Below, in pieces: positions 58,058 through 64,000 of a stretch of 64,000 nucleotides of DNA (the stretch's first letter is position 1; every line of letters starts with the position of its first letter). The notes beneath the pieces are model-generated. The model was not told the DNA's origin. It saw nothing but the letters and a program-made list of their open reading frames with translations, and ran no database searches. The DNA lies in assembly GCA_036971715.1 (NCBI GenBank), contig JAVHJL010000006.1, forward strand, positions 434,001 through 498,000. The letters run 5' to 3'. Made by a program: the position numbers and the translations under genes. The stretch comes from Arthrobotrys musiformis. Its lineage: Eukaryota > Ascomycota > Orbiliomycetes > Orbiliales > Orbiliaceae.

Positions 58058-58305
58058 GCTGGCTCTCTCCGCGGAAGATTTGGACAAGAGGTCGAAGAAC
58101 TAACTGCGAGTTCGAGCTTGCCGATTTGAAGAACTAGGTTCGGGCCTATGGAAGGGACGGGATAGGAAATCCAAGCTTGCGACTCGACCCGACAGTGGCA
58201 CACTGCAATATCGATGAGGTTTGCTTTGAGGGCTTAAAAAAAAAAAAATTGAAAGGTATGTGTGAGTTCTTGGAGAAGAAAAAAAAAGTTTACCAGGTGA
58301 TTGGT

Positions 58306-58374
58306 GACGATGATGGTAATGATGATGGCAATGGCAATGGCAGTGACAACAGCAATGGCAATGACAATGACAAT
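58306..58374. repeat. (AATGGC/AATGAC)n and GATGAT-type repeat
   Basis: A roughly 70-bp run built from hexanucleotide-like AATGGC, AATGAC and related units; reading it as protein gives low-complexity Asn/Asp/Gly or Met/Ala runs. Directly visible; no function seen. Confidence 0.75.
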
Positions 58375-61300
58375 TCGGTCATACAAGATTAGGTCTCCCG
58401 AAAGAAAGAAAAAACGAAGAGATAGTCCAACGGAGGCATCATCGACTTTATATCCACCTGCTGGTGGCAGTATCACCAATGCAACATGGAGGAGACGGAC
58501 CAGCTAAACCGGTCTGCCCAGCGGACAGGCGCAATCCCGCAGTGAAACAGCTAGCTTCGCTCAATTGGCGTATCTTATTTAGGAGTGGGATACATGCGCA
58601 CCAATTTGCCGTCTATCTCCAGCCCGCCATCGCGAGCTCAAGCTGGGCCAAATAAAATTCCAGGCGGACTGGGTCTTATCTGGGTATCTGGATGAATGGA
58701 AAAAAACCGTGATGAGACGAAGCACGGAAATCACAAGCTTGAACCTAAGGAAGTGGGGCCACTACTGGGAGCACTAGCTAGGCCCTATAGAAGGCGGGGC
58801 GCTATGCCTGCGCGCAGGGTTATGGGTCCTGGCCTGGTTCTGTTCCTCGTCTGGGATTTTACTTTTTTCTTCAAATCCATCTGCGAGTTTATTATGTCGA
58901 CATGCTTTCTCTTCTGAGATAAACCCAGGCAGGACAGGAAGGCAAATACCGAAACGGTGGGCTGCTCGTCGTTGGCTGTTAAGTATGTAGGTACAAGATT
59001 GCTTAGAAAATTCGCGCCGTTGTCGTCGATTTTTTCTCGAAGCCGCTTTTTTCTTTTCTTTCACATCCCCTTCCCTGGGCTGGACGACCAGGTATCGAAG
59101 CCACGAGGAATTAATTCAAGACCAAACTCGCAAAACCTGCACTTAGGACGTTGAACCTGAAATCTGTCTTTCCAGTTGGACCCAAGCCGGGTACCCATCG
59201 AGGATGTCAATGTTAGACACCAGGACGACAAGTACCAGCGCTGTATCAGCCAGAAACAGCTTTTGAGCTGCTCCTGCATCGAAACTAGCCACGAAAATGG
59301 TACCGTGCCGTGACTGGACAAGGGTCTGGTCCGAAGCTGCTTTGGACCGGCTGTCCCTACTCAATTTCCTGTCGGATAAATAAAACGAAGTAATTAACTG
59401 ACGTGACGCCAAAGAACATCGACCCCTCCCTGTTCCCAAACCCACTCAGGGTGCCTTTCCCGGTACGAGAGCAGGCTCACCCCGGGCTCTATCTACAAAC
59501 CATAGCATAGATACGATGGCATTATCATCGAATCAGCAGCCCCCCAACTAACGAGCTAGCTCATTCGAATCCACGAATTCGAAGCTAAGAGATAGAGACG
59601 TATGCGTTGGTGCCGAGTTGTTACACCATCCGCCGCAGCGAAAAAAAAAAAAAAGCTAATTTGGTCAAAATTGACGTCGACCTTGCTGGCCCTTGCAATT
59701 GATCTGAACTCAGATCGATGGAGGCCGAGAAAACTCCCATCAGCTCGATGGTGTGCAATGAACACTTTCACGAAAAAATCTTCAGGGTGTTTTTCTGTGA
59801 ACCTCACAAAGCGCAAATATCCTCTCTTACTCTTTTCCCCCATTTCGAAATTTTCTGTTACTCATTCGCACTAATAATACGAAAGGTCTATGCACTTGGG
59901 CGATAAGAATCAGCTACCAATTGGCCAACTGTGCAGCACTATAGTCTTGGAAAAACCGGTGTCCTGTGAATTGTTCGTCGATGAACGTTCGAAAGAAGAT
60001 CTTTCATCCGAATAGTGTCTGCAAGACCCTGCTGTTTCGACTGTTTTACAAATATACAGTCGGTCAGCGGGTGGTCCCGTACGAGAACTATGCATAAGAA
60101 CTCCGTCATTTGCTTGCTGAGTGTTACAAAAACATTAGACTGCAGGCATGCCATGCCTCAATGATAATATCGGCGCATTGGGTTCTGCAGAAGACGAGGA
60201 GGGCGGTCGACGCTACTGTATGTTACCCCTCCAAAAACTAGTTGGTCCCGTCCTTTATCGATAAGACATGCATCTACAAGTATCCATTTCGTATAGTCAA
60301 CATTTTTCGAAAGTCTTGGAGGTCCAAAGAACCCCTCAAATCCAACCCTGGTTTCAATCTCTGGCTTCAAGATCATGACCATGATCGATCATCACATTGA
60401 AGAAACGGAAGCCACCTCGTGGGAGCTGATCGGTTCCGTGCTAGGTCCTTGCCGAGCCTCGGATTAATCGCCACAATTTTCGGCTTCAATCCCGCCCTTT
60501 TCTTTTTTGTTCTGAAGTTTCGGAAGCAGGCATCTCGGGCGAAAGTGGCACCGAGGTACCTCTGGGAGCTGCGTGTGCCCCTCTATTGCCAAATTGTGGT
60601 TGCCGCATCCACACCACCACCACGGTCTTAAATTTAAATCCAACGTCCTCGACTGTGCTCGACTCCTCAGTGGCCGAAGGGGCCAATCTGCATGCGTATC
60701 ATGCAGAATATGAACCAGACTCTTCAGGGATTCTTGCTTCTAATGACCGGGCGATCCCTCATCACCTCCTTCGAGGGTTGTTCCCCGCCGCAGCGGCAAA
60801 AGCTATAGCCGACTTTTTGATATCATTCCTCAAAGCTTCCCATCCTTATTCAACGGACTGGGTTCGAGAATCGTATCAAGGTCAACCAATTCTTCAAAAT
60901 AAGGAGTTTTAAAAATCGCCTGAGCTGGGATAAGTGCTGTTCCGCGAAACGAACGAGGCGAGAGATCCAATCTCAGTCCGCCATAGCCAAAATTGACAAT
61001 GGAGCGAGAATACGAGCAAGCTCTGCAATATTACTGCAATATTTTAGTCAAGTCCAGACAGACTTCATGCAACATGAAGGCAGAAGGAAGTCGACTCGAA
61101 GCGAATAATATCCTGCCCTTGAAAAACATGCTACCAAGCGAGGAAAGACGAGAGAAAAAAAGAAAGAAAGGCAAAACTACTTTACGTAGAAATATGGGAT
61201 CCAGAGGATAACAAGTCCCACTCAATGGCCACCGCCAACGGCCAGTGGTGGATCTTTCTGCATGCATTCATACGCCTAGTACAATCCTGGATCCTAGGAA

Positions 61301-64000
61301 TACGGTGCATTTTGGTGAGGTGCCATCGTTAGATTTCCCCAACAAATAATTGAATTGAAATATAGATATCTCCAGACATCGTCGATGAAGCCCGTCGAAT
61401 ACCAAGCGCGGCTGCTTCTGCTTGCTAATCAATTAACAGGCAGCACGTCAAGATGCAACGATGACACCATGTTATCCGGGGATCTTGTCGATTCCCCAGA
61501 AGTATTTCGATTCTCACTTTCTGTCCCCGATCCTTTGGAACAACTTCCCTGATTTGATAACTAAATCCCAGCCTGGAGTTGATAGTTCGAGACGGCAGGG
61601 CAGCTCCACAACACCAAAAACCTCTTCACCATGGGTTAATTTGGGCGATGTTTTTTTTTTATCTAGCGGCTGCCAAAATGGCGCAAATTTAGTGCCAACT
61701 TGTCGCGGCTCGGGTCATCACGGAGGGCAGAAATTGCACCAACACGATTTCCCCTAGTTAGCCCTGCAAGCTTGCAAGTCTGTTGGATTCATTCTGTTGC
61801 TTCCAAACATATGGCATGTGAAAACATCCTTCCAACTTTCCATTCTAGAACAGAACGGAACACTGACTCGGTCCTCTTTACGGTGAGATAGTGCTAGGAT
61901 CATCTGCCAACTTGTTATCCAGGAACCGGAGTGACCGTTCTCATTTCCAAGAGCAGGTTACACTCCGTGCTATTGAAACGGTATCGAAGATCATATTCGG
62001 TCTGTTAACAGTCTGTGATCACAGGGATGCCGATATCTCAATAATTATCAGTCTATCAGCATGTGGATATCAGGATACATAGCGCCGTTATATCAGCGGA
62101 TTTGATCGCCACAACGGCCCAGCGGCTCATGGATTGCAGACTTATCATTGCGTGCCGCCTATTATGCCAGATATTATACGCCATACCGGCCTGCCTTATG
62201 CCTTCAGTGCTGTTTCAGGATTGGTGAAGTCGACACCACTCTCGACTGGCCTGCATGCATCCAGCCAGACAGGAACTTCTGCAACACACCCACCGGATTA
62301 ATTCTGGTGCCCTCGGATTAATTTCAACCACTAGGAGCCCTTACCTACAATTTTGCCTGTGTCGTGCTGCTTGTTCGGTTCCACAATTCCATCAGGTTGC
62401 ATATCTATGCCTATAGAGCCGTCCCAGGTTACATATATACACGCCAATGCCCCAGGTCAGAGTCTTCAAATGACTGCTCATCTTGAAACGTGGATTTCGG
62501 AGCTGCATATCTCCACTAAAGAATTTGGTGATAGATAAAGGTAATACACCACTCCCGAAGCACTTTTCGACTAAACAGAATCCCCTGGGTAAATTGATGG
62601 ATTACCCCTGCTTGAGGCTACATTATGCATGCATTTCGTTTTCGCTGTCGCTGCCCTACCAAGAGGGCAGTTTTTCGATCTGTGCGACTTGCATTGCTTG
62701 CGAACAGGTCCGCTTAAACTCGAACGAGCATATCATATCCCTTGTAGGTTTCGCAACGAATCGTATCAAAACTCCATTTTTAGCCGGCACTTTACCCATG
62801 AAATCCACCAATGCAGGCCGGTTTCGATATCTCGGATTATATCTCACCGACCTCTTCTTGCACCATTATCTCTGACTAGTGTGCCTTCGTTCGAGAAAAG
62901 GGCAGGGACTGGGGCTCTGACGGAATTCCACGGATACTCTCGTCTACTACGAATAGAAACACAGCATGGACACCATGAACACCGCTTGGTGCTCAATAAT
63001 TCGTTATCCTCGTACCTGTCATCTCGGATATTTCGCTTCCCCTGGCTTTCCACTTCCCCTTGAGCTTCTGGAAGGGTTGATCCTTTTCTGAGAGCCCAAG
63101 CTCCTGTTTTTGAACACCACATTGGCGTTCCGAGGGAGGGAGAAAAAAAAAAAAGAAACAATCAGGAGTGTAAACCTGGTTGGCACTAATATTTTTGCCG
63201 TGAGATAACCCCAGCTACAGATCTCATGGGCTTCGATGGATTGTCGAGGTAGACACCATGGGCATCACATGGTCGAAATGATTCGCTCGTTATCTGTGGC
63301 GTCCTCATAGCGCATTTTAAGCTCCGGTACTCCGGAACACAGATATTACCTTCCGGAACAATTTCCTTCTAGAATCTTGGCTTTTTCCAAGTGGCGTTTT
63401 GATTCCTCTATTTCCCATCGGATTTTTGTGTACCCAAGAATGCCCAATACCAGGTTCGATCGATACCCCTCGAGCCAGGTATATTCGGAGTTTCAAGGTG
63501 GGTGATTTGGGGGTCTCTTTCCCTCATGACCCCCAAAAATCTTGGAGTTGGTTCGGCAGGACCCTGTCGATCTCGACTTCTAGAAGCCCAACGTTCGGAT
63601 CAATGGGCCGATGGGAAAGTTCCAGGCCTCGAACTGCTTCCAAAAACAGCCTCGCTTCCCTTTTGGGGGGTGGTTTCCAATGCAAGTGCAGAGTCCGTAC
63701 GAATACGATGCACACTTGTATCATTGCCTCTCCGTCGCGCGATTGCGATGCAGAAATATGAATCGAATGTTCGGATAATACCCCAAGTCGCAAAGTCTCT
63801 TGATCCGATCATTTGATGTATGACATCGGATTATTTCCCTTTCGGATTTTAATCCTGGCTGGATCATCATTTCAAGTACCCTCGTCGCAAACGGGTTTGC
63901 CGCACACACGGTCCCCTACGAGACCACAGTCCCCCCATTTTGTACGTTTTGCCTGACGGCCTTGCTAATTGACATCAATTTGAGGATCATTGAACGCTGT

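Larger units (their letters stand above)
57378..64000. other. 6.6-kb gene-poor region
   Basis: No coding region that I can defend. ORFs up to about 140 codons lack domain-like content, signal peptides or splice structure. It contains simple repeats, A and T runs and scattered CT-rich tracts. It may hold long regulatory sequence or untranslated transcript for a gene beyond the right edge. Confidence 0.45.

Noticed and set aside
58306..58374. CRISPR-like or minisatellite array
   Set aside because: Units are short, imperfect hexanucleotides with no spacers; a simple low-complexity repeat.
60855..60880. tRNA B-box-like GGTTCGAGAATC
   Set aside because: No matching A box, no pairing T stem and no acceptor arm around it. 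Other GGTTCGA-like words in the window failed in the same way.
60586..60912. 108-codon ORF in the right-hand gap
   Set aside because: It lacks a plausible domain, signal peptide or nearby promoter-like leader; one ORF of this size is expected by chance in 6.6 kb.

Overview
The window is nuclear DNA of a filamentous ascomycete (Pezizomycotina). It has separate FAS1 and FAS2 genes facing away from each other, many short introns (mostly 53-190 nt, GT-AG with CTAAC/CTGAC-like branch sites), long CT-rich 5' leaders, an RSC-type Arp9, Afg2/Drg1 and fungal Erg25. Several secreted orphan proteins recall lineage-restricted families of Orbiliomycetes, but that placement is a guess. I found 15 well-supported protein genes and two weaker candidates. 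I saw no rRNA, tRNA, transposon ORF or CRISPR array. All exon joins were worked out by hand from splice signals and reading phase.

Layout. 1-13.4 kb is a lipid block: FAS2 (minus, running off the left edge), a 2.2-kb shared promoter, FAS1 (plus) and ERG25 (plus), whose start codon is split by an intron. 14.0-19.3 kb holds an acyltransferase-like gene (minus), an RNPS1-like SR protein (plus) and a possible 79-aa gene. 19.9-26.0 kb holds two tandem secreted subtilases (minus) with matching five-exon structures, in AT-rich surroundings. 27.1-36.5 kb holds an uncharacterised 1097-aa gene (minus), a lactonase-type beta-propeller (plus) and an uncharacterised 776-aa gene (plus). The two uncharacterised proteins share a helical domain with the motif RNxxxHxxxxH. 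37.0-42.0 kb holds a secreted orphan with an EF-hand-like loop, a four-helix membrane protein and a secreted Cys-rich protein. 43.2-50.6 kb holds ARP9, AFG2 and a 480-aa orphan. 52.3-57.4 kb holds a flavin monooxygenase fused to a DUF6314-like domain and an inositol-monophosphatase family gene. 57.4-64.0 kb appears gene-free.

How the genes relate. FAS1 and FAS2 make the two subunits of one cytosolic fatty-acid synthase, and ERG25 beside them is a sterol-pathway oxidase, so the left end is a lipid-synthesis neighbourhood. ARP9 (chromatin remodelling) and AFG2 (60S ribosome maturation) are adjacent housekeeping genes. The best candidate for an undescribed system is the pair of RNxxxH proteins at 27-36 kb. 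Their motif fits the Rx4-6H signature of HEPN ribonucleases, but this is an inference from a short motif plus an ungapped helix match.
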